A DNA stretch of 64,000 nucleotides from positions 1 through 64,000 of the forward strand of contig CAYZOJ010000002.1 in assembly GCA_964480195.1 (NCBI GenBank), in the 5' to 3' direction. Position 1 is the stretch's first letter. Every line of letters begins with the position of its first letter. Both the position numbers and the translations under genes were made by a program. Below are positions 25,351 through 32,793 of the stretch, piece by piece. Under the pieces are notes generated by a model that saw only the letters and a program-made list of their open reading frames with translations, did no database searches and had not been told where the DNA came from. This stretch comes from Stercoripulliclostridium_A sp964480195 (GTDB lineage Bacteria; Bacillota; Clostridia; Christensenellales; DTU072).

Positions 25351-26037
25351 TTAGGTATGTAGGTTTCGTTTGAGCTCGGAAAGCAGTGGCTTCGAGTAGA
25401 ATATTACAGTCGAAACGAATACCGATCCGCCGGCTATTGCCGTTATCAAAGCAAAAACGCGAGATTCGGTATCGGCGATTGCGGTAATCACGTAGGGCAA
25501 TACCGAAAGTAGCGCGATACTTATAAGGTTCAAAATGAATTTATTCGGTTTTTTGTAATTGATGAGTAGGAATACGCCTATCATCAGCGTTGATACGAGA
25601 TAAATCGTCGGAAGAATGTATTCCACTATAATGCGAGGCTCGGGGAGCACCGTGCGAGTAGTGAAAAACACTACCGTCAATAAAAGTGCCTGTCCCGTTA
25701 CTTTTTGCGGGAAATACTCGTTCTTTTTGATTGTTACTTTCAAGAAAACGTAAAAATAGAGAAGCAGTGCCGAGATTATCCAAGCGATTTTTACGTGTCC
25801 GTTGATAATCAATTCCGTGGCGACGGACGCGACGATGACGTTTAACGCGACTATAATATATATTATGTCAAACAAGCTGGTCCTAAGCGGTTGTAACTTG
25901 GCGCGCTTGGGGAAAGCCGGTTCCATTTTCTTTATTTGCGCAGGCGACGTGCCCGCCGCGATTAAATCGGTATGACACAGCGGGCAGACGGTAGTCTTGG
26001 TCGAGATATTGACTTTGCAATAGGGACACCTGAGCAT
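25351..26037 (-). CDS. DUF6320-like membrane protein with N-terminal zinc ribbon
   Basis: A 228-residue protein. It opens with a rubredoxin-like zinc ribbon, MLRCPYCKVNI...CPLCHTDL (two CxxC pairs), then has six hydrophobic helices from about residue 55 to 220 (FDIIYIIVALNVIVASVAT, IAWIISALLLYFYVFL and others). I associate this layout with DUF6320 proteins of Clostridia; no function is known. Its start lies one base after the cysS stop, with the ribosome site inside cysS, so it is the last gene of the cysE-cysS unit. Confidence 0.75.
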   Translation of the reverse strand: MLRCPYCKVNISTKTTVCPLCHTDLIAAGTSPAQIKKMEPAFPKRAKLQPLRTSLFDIIYIIVALNVIVASVATELIINGHVKIAWIISALLLYFYVFLKVTIKKNEYFPQKVTGQALLLTVVFFTTRTVLPEPRIIVEYILPTIYLVSTLMIGVFLLINYKKPNKFILNLISIALLSVLPYVITAIADTESRVFALITAIAGGSVFVSTVIFYSKPLLSELKRNLHT

Positions 26038-26038
26038 T

Positions 26039-27436
26039 TTATTTGTTAGGCACCGCTTTTGCGCCGTCTTTGGTGTCGATGACGTTAAAGCCGAGAGAAG
26101 CGATTTTAGCGCGGATTTGGTCGGCGAGAGCGAAGTTTCTGGCGCGTTTTGCCTCGGCGCGTTCTTCGATTAAAGCCTTGACTTCCTCGGGTACTTCGAC
26201 TTCGGGTTCGGAAGATTTGAGTTCGGGCGTTTTGGCGAGGTCGAGTCCGAATACCTTGTCGAAATAGACGGCGAGTTCGTAAATATCCTTGGATTTAGGT
26301 TCCTTAATTGCGGTAAAGAGAATCCCTAACGCGAGAGGAACGTTAATATCGTCCTCGATTGCTTCGATAAACTCCGCCTTGTAAGCGTCGAGTTTTTCTT
26401 TGGAAGTAGCGGTGTTCGACGCACGATGTTGCGCAAGCGCTTCCATAAGACGGGCACGCGATGTTTTGGCACCTTCTATTCCCGGGAAGGTGAAATTGAG
26501 TTTCTTACGGTAGTGGGTGTTAAGGCAGAAGAAACGGAAGTCGAGAGCGGAATATCCCTTTTGTTCGAGGTCGGCTATAGTGTAGGTGTTTCCGAGGCTC
26601 TTGCTCATTTTTCCGCCGTCGACCATCATAAATTCGCCGTGCATCCAGTAGTTGACGCTCTGCTTTCCGGTGAGAGCTTCGTTCTGCGCGATTTCGTTTT
26701 CGTGGTGAATCGGAATGTGGTCCACACCGCCGGTGTGTATGTCGAATACTTTACCGAGGTACTTTTGGCTCATTGCCGAGCACTCGATATGCCAGCCGGG
26801 GTATCCCATGCCCCACGGGCTTTCCCATTGCATTATGTGTAGGGGATCTGCCTTTTTCCAAAGAGCGAAGTCGGCGGGATGACGCTTTTCGCTATTGACT
26901 TCGACGCGCGCGCCTGCAAGCTGATCGTCGAGGTTGGCGCGAGAAAGGCAACCGTAGCGGGGGAATTTGCTTATATCGAAATAAATGCCGTCCGACGTTT
27001 CGTAGCTGTAACCCGCCGATTCGAGAGCCAATACGTACTTAATCATATCGTCGATGTGGTCGGTGGCTTTTGCGATGATTTCGGGCTTGCCGATGTTGAG
27101 TTTTGCGAGGTCTGTAAAGAATATATCGGAATAGAATTTGGCTATTTCCCAAGGCGTTTTGTTTTGTTCTCTGCTTGCGACAGCCATTTTGTCTTCGCCG
27201 TCGTCAGAGTCCGCCATGAGATGTCCGACGTCCGTAATGTTCATTGCGCCTTTGATTTTGTAGCCTTCGAGTTTGAGGGTACGGCGTACGAGATCCATAA
27301 ATACATACGTGCGGAGATTGCCTATATGAGCATAGTTATAGACGGTGGGTCCGCAAGAGTACATTGTTACGAGGTTTTCGCGAATGGGCTTAAAATCTTC
27401 TTTTGTTCTTGTTAACGTATTGTAAAAACGTAACAT
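26039..27436 (-). CDS. cysS: cysteinyl-tRNA synthetase
   Basis: A 465-residue class I aminoacyl-tRNA synthetase charging tRNA-Cys. It shows the HIGH-type motif as YAHIGNLRTYVF, the KMSKS loop as KMSKSLGN, and zinc-ligand positions in YSCGPTVYN, WHIECSAM and HHENEIAQNE. The C-terminal DALR-like region contains EERAEAKRARNFALADQIRA. Length is typical of the bacterial enzyme. It lies 49 bases downstream of cysE, the classical Bacillota pairing of cysteine synthesis and cysteine charging. AAAGGAG is 11 nt upstream of the start. Confidence 0.97.
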   Translation of the reverse strand: MLRFYNTLTRTKEDFKPIRENLVTMYSCGPTVYNYAHIGNLRTYVFMDLVRRTLKLEGYKIKGAMNITDVGHLMADSDDGEDKMAVASREQNKTPWEIAKFYSDIFFTDLAKLNIGKPEIIAKATDHIDDMIKYVLALESAGYSYETSDGIYFDISKFPRYGCLSRANLDDQLAGARVEVNSEKRHPADFALWKKADPLHIMQWESPWGMGYPGWHIECSAMSQKYLGKVFDIHTGGVDHIPIHHENEIAQNEALTGKQSVNYWMHGEFMMVDGGKMSKSLGNTYTIADLEQKGYSALDFRFFCLNTHYRKKLNFTFPGIEGAKTSRARLMEALAQHRASNTATSKEKLDAYKAEFIEAIEDDINVPLALGILFTAIKEPKSKDIYELAVYFDKVFGLDLAKTPELKSSEPEVEVPEEVKALIEERAEAKRARNFALADQIRAKIASLGFNVIDTKDGAKAVPNK

Positions 27437-27485
27437 TAGTCATCGTTCTCCTTTGAGTAGAGTGTCGTTTTGGCTCTTTTGCTCC

Positions 27486-28028
27486 CTAACGGTAGAGAGC
27501 GTCATATTTTTTTCCGAATCTACGGACTATTTTACCCGGGATACCTACGATGGTGCAGTCGGAGGGCACGTCTTTTAGGACGACGGAGCCTGCGCCGATT
27601 TTGACGTTGTCGCCGATTTTTACGGGTCCGAGTATCTTGGCTCCCGCCGATATCATGACGTTGTTTCCGACAGTCGGGTGGCGTTTTCCGGTTTCTTTGC
27701 CGGTGCCTCCGAGGGTTACTCCTTGATATATAACCACGTCGTTGCCTATTTCGGCGGTTTCTCCGATGACGACTCCTGCGCCGTGGTCGATAAAAAGCCC
27801 CGAGCCTATTTTTGCCCCGGGGTGGATTTCTATACCCGTTTTATGCCTTGCACGTTGGCTTATGACGCGCGCGATAAGATATAATCCGTGTTCGTACAAT
27901 CTGTGTGCGATACGGTAACAAAACAGAGCTCTTATGCCCGGGTAAGTCAGCAGGATTTCAAGAGTACTACGGGCGGCGGGGTCCTTTTGACGGCACGCCC
28001 GCACGTCCGATTTGAGATTGTCAAGCAT
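27486..28028 (-). CDS. cysE: serine O-acetyltransferase
   Basis: A 180-residue short-form serine acetyltransferase (EpsC/CysE type), making O-acetylserine for cysteine synthesis. The N-terminal helical part has the signature DPAARSTLEILLTYPGIRAL and ALFCYRIAHRLYEHG. The left-handed beta-helix carries GIEIHPGAKIGSGLFIDHG and ETAEIGNDVVIYQGVTLGGT, with the catalytic His and Asp, and ends in KIVRRFG. The start is fixed by family alignment, yet the ATG has no Shine-Dalgarno sequence: it is preceded by AAATATTATAT and, further up, by a 9-bp hairpin (28039-28070). It is followed by cysS. Confidence 0.95.
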   Translation of the reverse strand: MLDNLKSDVRACRQKDPAARSTLEILLTYPGIRALFCYRIAHRLYEHGLYLIARVISQRARHKTGIEIHPGAKIGSGLFIDHGAGVVIGETAEIGNDVVIYQGVTLGGTGKETGKRHPTVGNNVMISAGAKILGPVKIGDNVKIGAGSVVLKDVPSDCTIVGIPGKIVRRFGKKYDALYR

Positions 28029-28038
28029 ATATAATATT

Positions 28039-28070
28039 TATGCGGGGACTGAGAGTTTTGCCCCCGCATA
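28039..28070 (-). promoter_or_regulatory. stem-loop immediately upstream of cysE
   Basis: Perfect 9-bp arms TATGCGGGG (28039-28047) and CCCCGCATA (28062-28070) with a 14-nt loop lie between the stop of the upstream membrane gene and the cysE ATG. No T-run follows on either strand, so it is a poor intrinsic terminator. It may be an mRNA processing or translation-control element. It is not a T-box: no specifier or antiterminator is visible. Confidence 0.5.
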
Positions 28071-28072
28071 AA

Positions 28073-29488
28073 TTATCTTGCCGGATATTTCCCCGATGAA
28101 GGCGAGCGCGAACCCGCTTTGGCGATTTTGCCTTTGGTTTTCTTTTCCGCTCTGGGATCTCCGGGTTGACCCGCCTTGGTGGGCTTGCTGTTACCCGCAT
28201 AGGTATGAGGCTTGTTGCCCTTCGGAACGTAAGCGACGGTTTGAGCGGGACGGTTACGGAAGAAGAACGGAAGGAGGATCGTTACAAACGGGAGCACGAG
28301 AAGGATGGGGAACATCATATTGAATACGATGTTGATGCCTGCTCCGCCACGGAAGTCGGTAAAGCTCGTCGTAAAGTAATTGGAAAGAGCCGTCGAAACG
28401 CCTTCGCTCGAAAGTTCGGTAAGTTCAAGGAACGCGGGACACAGTAGCGTCAAAATACCGCATATCAATATGAACAAGGGAATGACGTGGACGCGCCTCG
28501 AAGTGTAGCTGAACAATCTGCCGATGTTGATGAGTATCTCGATTACGCAGAGGATTATGGTAAGGCAGAGGAAAACGATAGTGCCGTAAGTGGCTATATG
28601 TTTTACTATCTTCAATCCGTCGTAATCGCCGTTCTCGTCCTTTTCGATTTTGATATCGTCGGCGCGGTCGCGCATATAGCGGAGGTAATACCAGCTCTTG
28701 CCTTGCATCGCGTCGAGATTTTCGATGATGTCGATACGGTCTTCGCTGAGCATAGGCGTACGGAAGAGCGCTTTAACGACGTCAAACACGGTGATGTCGA
28801 TAGCCACCATTCCGAGGTCTTCGCAGAGCCAAACGCTTTCAGGCTCGGTGTAGTCGTCGTAATGGAACTTTTCGCCCTGAACGAGTTCGTATTCGACGTA
28901 GTCGTAAATACCCTTAGGCCAATCGCCGTCGTTGGGGACTTGGAAGTCCAGCACGCCTTTTTCCAGTTTGATGTAGCCGATGGAAGAAAGCGACATATAC
29001 GTGTCGTCGGTGCTGAGCGAAAGCTCGATGTTCGAGAGGGTGTCCGTCGAAATGAAAGCGGAGCTCAAAAGAACGCCGAGGAACGCGATGATAAGAATCA
29101 AAGAAATTATCGGACACAGCGCGCCGAAATAGCGCGTGCGAGAGAAGTAGGCGTCGAAGTCGAAGTTGACGTCGGCGTACGCGTCGGCGTATTTACCGAG
29201 TTTCTTTTCTCTTTTATTGCGTTCGGCGGTGTTGTAAAGACTATGCGACTTTAATTCCTGCGCGAGGATATTGGGGTCGTAGTCACTGCGCTCCACCTTG
29301 TCGAGAAGCTCTTTGTACTGTTTGCGTCTTGCTTTGAGCCTTGCGCGGGCATAGGGCGAATCGCATTCTTTGATGTCGTACCTGAGCTCTGCAATTTTGC
29401 GTTTGAGCAAGTCGATGAGGACGGCTTCGTCGTGCTCTGTCCAGCTTGCCGTAAACATTTTTGCCGTAGTTAAGGGTGCTTGTGCCAT
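28073..29488 (-). CDS. uncharacterised membrane protein with large extracytoplasmic domain
   Basis: A 471-residue protein. A helical, basic cytoplasmic N-terminus (residues 1-120, DLLKRKIAELRYDIKECDSP and ARLKARRKQYKELLDKVE) precedes a first membrane helix (about 128-150, ISLILIIAFLGVLLSSAF). A ~165-residue beta-rich domain outside the membrane follows, then three more hydrophobic helices (about 315-340, 355-375, 410-435). The ~45-residue tail is Lys/Gly/Pro-rich and disordered. I do not recognise the family. TAGGAGAG precedes ATG 29488. It sits between ychF and cysE on the minus strand and may share a transcript with cysE. Confidence 0.75.
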   Translation of the reverse strand: MAQAPLTTAKMFTASWTEHDEAVLIDLLKRKIAELRYDIKECDSPYARARLKARRKQYKELLDKVERSDYDPNILAQELKSHSLYNTAERNKREKKLGKYADAYADVNFDFDAYFSRTRYFGALCPIISLILIIAFLGVLLSSAFISTDTLSNIELSLSTDDTYMSLSSIGYIKLEKGVLDFQVPNDGDWPKGIYDYVEYELVQGEKFHYDDYTEPESVWLCEDLGMVAIDITVFDVVKALFRTPMLSEDRIDIIENLDAMQGKSWYYLRYMRDRADDIKIEKDENGDYDGLKIVKHIATYGTIVFLCLTIILCVIEILINIGRLFSYTSRRVHVIPLFILICGILTLLCPAFLELTELSSEGVSTALSNYFTTSFTDFRGGAGINIVFNMMFPILLVLPFVTILLPFFFRNRPAQTVAYVPKGNKPHTYAGNSKPTKAGQPGDPRAEKKTKGKIAKAGSRSPSSGKYPAR

Positions 29489-29646
29489 TTTACTCTCCTA
29501 TAGCGTGCGTACGTAAACGCGCGTACGCGGATACACTTATAAACAGTATACAATAACTTAAACGCTATTTCAAGACTATATCAAAAAATTTCAAAAATTT
29601 CCGTTAAATTTTCCGTCGAGTGTCGTGCGGAGTGCCTCCGTATAAA

Positions 29647-29675
29647 CTTAAGACCGCCTTTTCGGCGGTCTTAAG
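29647..29675 (-). terminator. strong hairpin after ychF
   Basis: Perfect 12-bp stem CTTAAGACCGCC / GGCGGTCTTAAG with a TTTTC loop, directly downstream of the ychF stop on the minus strand. The following T-run is weak (GTTTATA). Confidence 0.65.
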
Positions 29676-29682
29676 GGATTGC

Positions 29683-30768
29683 TTAGACGTTAAAGCGGAA
29701 CAAGACGACGTCGCCTTCGCGCATTACGTAGTCCTTGCCTTCGCTTCGGACCTTACCGCGTTCTTTTGCGACGTTGAACGAACCGCATTCCAAAAGCGTG
29801 TCGCAATCGACAATTTCCGCGCGAATGAAACCGCGTTCGAAATCGGTATGTATTTTGCCTGCCGCTTGCGGAGCTTTGGTGCCGACAGGTATCGTCCAGG
29901 CGCGGGTTTCTTTTTCGCCGGCGGTAAGGAAGCTCATAAGCCCCAAAAGACGATAGGAGCTCTTTATGAGTTGGTCAAGACCGGAGCAGGAAATGCCGAG
30001 TTCGGACATGAACAATTCGCGCTCGTCTTCGGGCATCGAACGGAGCTCGGCTTCGGTTTCGGCACAGAGCACGATGACCTCACTGCCTTCTTTTTCCGCG
30101 TGGGCTTTTACCTCTTTGACCATATCGTTGTCGGGGTCGTCGCCGTCCGAAACGTTCGCGCAGTAGATAACTTTTTTGGTTGTCAAAAGATAAAGGCTGT
30201 CGACGTATTCTTTTTCTTCGGGGGTGAGTTCGACCGTCCTTGCGCACTTGCCCGCGGACAGCGCGTCAAATACTTTTTGCTGTATTTCAAGCTCTGCAAG
30301 ATACTTTTTGTCCCCGCCTTTCATTGCCGTGCGAGTTTTGTCCATACGGCGAGTTAAGGTATCCAAATCCGAGAGTATGAGTTCCAAATCTATCGTTTCG
30401 ATGTCGCGAAGAGGAGATATGCTTCCGTCAACGTGAGTGATGTTTTCGTTTTGGAAACAGCGTACGACGTGTACGAGCGCGTCTACCTCTCTGATGTGGG
30501 AAAGGAACTTGTTGCCGAGTCCTTCGCCTTTGCTTGCGCCCTTGACGAGTCCCGCGATGTCCACGAATTCTATTGTCGTGTAAACTATGCGTTTGCAGTT
30601 GTAAAGAGATGCGAGTTTAGGCAGTCTTTCGTCCGGGACCTGAACTATTCCGACGTTCGGTTCGATCGTGCAGAAAGGGTAGTTTGCGACTTCCGCTTTT
30701 GCCGAAGTCAACGCGTTGAAGAGTGTGCTTTTGCCTACGTTTGGTAAGCCGAGAATACCGAGTTTCAT
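29683..30768 (-). CDS. ychF: redox-regulated ATPase YchF (OBG-family)
   Basis: A 361-residue P-loop protein of the OBG/YchF family, which binds ATP in preference to GTP and associates with ribosomes. G1 is GLPNVGKSTLFNAL and G3 DIAGLVKGASKGEGLGN. The G4 position reads CANVSDGD, replacing the NKxD of GTPases, as expected for YchF. A helical insert (about 130-200) is followed by the C-terminal TGS domain (from TAGEKETRAWTIPVG to EGDVVLFRF). It begins nine bases after the sigma factor stop, with AAAGGAG, so it is the last gene of the mrnC-rlmB-sigma unit. Confidence 0.96.
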   Translation of the reverse strand: MKLGILGLPNVGKSTLFNALTSAKAEVANYPFCTIEPNVGIVQVPDERLPKLASLYNCKRIVYTTIEFVDIAGLVKGASKGEGLGNKFLSHIREVDALVHVVRCFQNENITHVDGSISPLRDIETIDLELILSDLDTLTRRMDKTRTAMKGGDKKYLAELEIQQKVFDALSAGKCARTVELTPEEKEYVDSLYLLTTKKVIYCANVSDGDDPDNDMVKEVKAHAEKEGSEVIVLCAETEAELRSMPEDERELFMSELGISCSGLDQLIKSSYRLLGLMSFLTAGEKETRAWTIPVGTKAPQAAGKIHTDFERGFIRAEIVDCDTLLECGSFNVAKERGKVRSEGKDYVMREGDVVLFRFNV

Positions 30769-30777
30769 TTTGCTCCT

Positions 30778-31404
30778 TTATTCGCCCTTTCGGGTTAAGT
30801 AGATCTTTTTAAGTTTGCTTTTTGCCGTCGTCAAGGCGTTGTCGACGGACTTGATGTTTATGCCGAGTTTTTCGGCTATCGCGGGATAGGGGTAGCCTTC
30901 GAGATAGAGTTCCAATACCGAGTACTGCTTTTTTGAGAGTACGGCGCGCGTTTGTTCGTAAAACTTGTTATCGTCGTCTTCGCTGATATAGGCGGCGAGG
31001 GGGTCGTTTGAGGCAAGTGCGTCGGCATATTTTTCTTCGGCGCTGTCGTCGAAAACTATCGAGTCGGCGGTGTTCAGTACGACGTTTTTATTGCTGTTGT
31101 ACGCGCGCATTACGTCTTTTACTTTGTTCGCGATGCAAGCCGTCGCAAAAACGATGAACGGTTTGCCTTTTTCGGTCGAGTAGCCGTATACCGCGTTGAT
31201 GAACCCGAGGGTGCCTTCTTGTATGAGGTCGTTGGAATCTCCTCCGCTACGGATTTGATATTTTAAGGACTGCTTGCGTATCAAACCGCGGTAACGCACG
31301 ATGAGAGCTTCCAGCGCGACGGAGTTCCCGTTTTTTGCAAGAGCGATGAGCTCGTCGTCGGACATTTCGCCAGTCGGACGGCTGTTTAGAGTTAATTCAG
31401 ACAT
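30778..31404 (-). CDS. sigH: sigma-70 family sigma factor, SigH-like
   Basis: A 208-residue alternative sigma factor. Region 2 is clear (ALEALIVRYRGLIRKQSLKY, NDLIQEGTLGFINAVYGY, PFIVFATACIANKVKDVMRA) and region 4 has the HTH SVLELYLEGYPYPAIAEKLG plus SVDNALTTAKSKLKK. The N-terminus matches the sigma-H start (MSDDELIALAKNGNSVALEAL). Gene order (next to rlmB and mini-RNase III) supports orthology with B. subtilis sigH, which controls competence and early sporulation there; whether this organism sporulates is not shown. GGAGG precedes the start. Confidence 0.85.
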   Translation of the reverse strand: MSELTLNSRPTGEMSDDELIALAKNGNSVALEALIVRYRGLIRKQSLKYQIRSGGDSNDLIQEGTLGFINAVYGYSTEKGKPFIVFATACIANKVKDVMRAYNSNKNVVLNTADSIVFDDSAEEKYADALASNDPLAAYISEDDDNKFYEQTRAVLSKKQYSVLELYLEGYPYPAIAEKLGINIKSVDNALTTAKSKLKKIYLTRKGE

Positions 31405-31423
31405 AAATTCCTCCTTTGTAAAT

Positions 31424-32149
31424 TTATTTATTGCGTTGGCGCACGGCTTCGTAGGTAACTATTCCGCACGCAACGGACGCGTTGAGCGAGTTGACTTTAC
31501 CCAAAAGGGGTATCGAAATAACGCCGTCGCACAGTTTGCGAGTGAGTTCGTGTACGCCGAAGCCCTCGCTTCCTATGACGATTGCCACGTCGCCTTCGAG
31601 GTTGACCCTATACATAGGTTCTCCGTCCATATCCGCCGCGAAAACGAAAACGCCGACGCTCTTAAGATAACGTATCGCGTCGTTCATATTGCCGACTTTG
31701 GCGACTTTGACGTGGGCGGAAGCGCCCGCGCTTACTCTTACGACGGTATCCGATACGCCGACACCGCGACGTTTGGGGACGACTACGCCGGAAGCTCCGG
31801 CACAATCTGCAACGCGGATTACCGCGCCGAGGTTATGAGGATCTTCGACGCCGTCCAAAAGAATGAGCAGGAGGTCTTTGCCCTCCGCGCGAGTGTCGTT
31901 TACGATGTCTTCGAGTTCGAAGTATTTGTACTCCGTCGTAACAGCCAAAACGCCTTGATGTTTGCCGGTGGGGCTCATCTTGTCGAGGACCTCTTTTTCG
32001 GCAAAAGTAACCTTGACGCCGGACTTGCGCGCGGTGGCTACAATGCGATTGACGGGCTCGGAAAAGTCGCCCTTTCTTACGTATAAATTTTCGACCGTTG
32101 TTTCGGAAGAGAGTGCTTCCATTACGGCGTTTCTGCCTTCGATTATCAT
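31424..32149 (-). CDS. rlmB: 23S rRNA (guanosine-2'-O-)-methyltransferase RlmB/TrmH family
   Basis: A 241-residue SPOUT-class methyltransferase. The short N-terminal substrate-binding domain (IIEGRNAVMEALSSE) is followed by the trefoil-knot catalytic domain with LLILLDGVEDPHNLGAVIR, VGVSDTVVRVSAGASAH, DVAIVIGSEGFGVHELTRK and IPLLGKVNSLNASVACGI. It should methylate G2251 of 23S rRNA using S-adenosylmethionine. It is flanked by mini-RNase III upstream and the sigma factor 19 bases downstream, the conserved Bacillota arrangement. Confidence 0.94.
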   Translation of the reverse strand: MIIEGRNAVMEALSSETTVENLYVRKGDFSEPVNRIVATARKSGVKVTFAEKEVLDKMSPTGKHQGVLAVTTEYKYFELEDIVNDTRAEGKDLLLILLDGVEDPHNLGAVIRVADCAGASGVVVPKRRGVGVSDTVVRVSAGASAHVKVAKVGNMNDAIRYLKSVGVFVFAADMDGEPMYRVNLEGDVAIVIGSEGFGVHELTRKLCDGVISIPLLGKVNSLNASVACGIVTYEAVRQRNK

Positions 32150-32197
32150 TTTTAATTCCTCTCAAATATATCGTTTCGGGTATCCGAATTGTGAGTT

Positions 32198-32623
32198 TCA
32201 GATACCGTCAGTGTGGTTATATGCATAGTCCAAAATTTCCTGCAATCGCTCCGAGCGACCGGTGAGATAGAGGTAACCGATGAGCCCCTCGAACCCCGAC
32301 GCGAGTTTGTAGTCGACGGCGGAAGCGTGTTTTGCCATGGTGTTTTGTCTTGCGTTGCGACAGCGTTTGAAGACGCTTTCCTCTTCTTCCGTAAATATCG
32401 GTTCGGCGTTTTTGACGGCTTGCGCTTGCGCCGAGGCGTTGACTTCTTTGGACGCGAGTACGTGGAGAAGTCCCGTTTTGGCGTCGGACTCTTCGGTAAG
32501 GCGGGTGCGAACGTAAAGCGTTTGCACCGCGTCGCCTATGAACGATAGCGCGGTGGGCGTCATCCTGCCTGCTTTTTCGGCGGATACGGCTTCGGGAATT
32601 ACGGGAACAGAGAATTTTTCCAT
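32198..32623 (-). CDS. mrnC: mini-ribonuclease III
   Basis: A 141-residue protein consisting of a lone RNase III catalytic domain without the double-stranded RNA-binding domain, matching MrnC, which trims 23S rRNA precursor ends in Bacillota. The two conserved acidic blocks are visible: SFIGDAVQTLYVRTRL and ASGFEGLIGYLYLTGRSERL. The first ~20 residues (MEKFSVPVIPEAVSAEK) are variable; an internal Met at residue 21 is an alternative start but lacks a better ribosome site. It is the first gene of the rlmB-sigH-ychF unit. Confidence 0.93.
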   Translation of the reverse strand: MEKFSVPVIPEAVSAEKAGRMTPTALSFIGDAVQTLYVRTRLTEESDAKTGLLHVLASKEVNASAQAQAVKNAEPIFTEEEESVFKRCRNARQNTMAKHASAVDYKLASGFEGLIGYLYLTGRSERLQEILDYAYNHTDGI

Positions 32624-32725
32624 TCAATCATTATAGCACTTATCGCAAGCAAACACAAGGGAAATAAAAAAGACGTCGAATTTGACCGTTTTCGCGTAGC
32701 GCGCGGAATGCGCGCAAAATAAAAC

Positions 32726-32754
32726 TTGACAAATATATTAAAGCGGTGTATGCT
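32726..32754 (+). promoter_or_regulatory. promoter of the Ig-like/transglutaminase lipoprotein
   Basis: TTGACA (32726-32731), a 17-bp spacer, TATGCT (32749-32754). The start codon at 32794 is preceded by a GGAG box. Confidence 0.75.
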
Positions 32755-32793
32755 TTTTATAAGTATGCGCGTATGCGCTTTTAACGGAGTAAT

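Noticed and set aside
28039..28070. Hairpin before cysE as a T-box leader
   Set aside because: The segment between the genes is only 44 nt; no specifier loop, T-box sequence or antiterminator can be placed.
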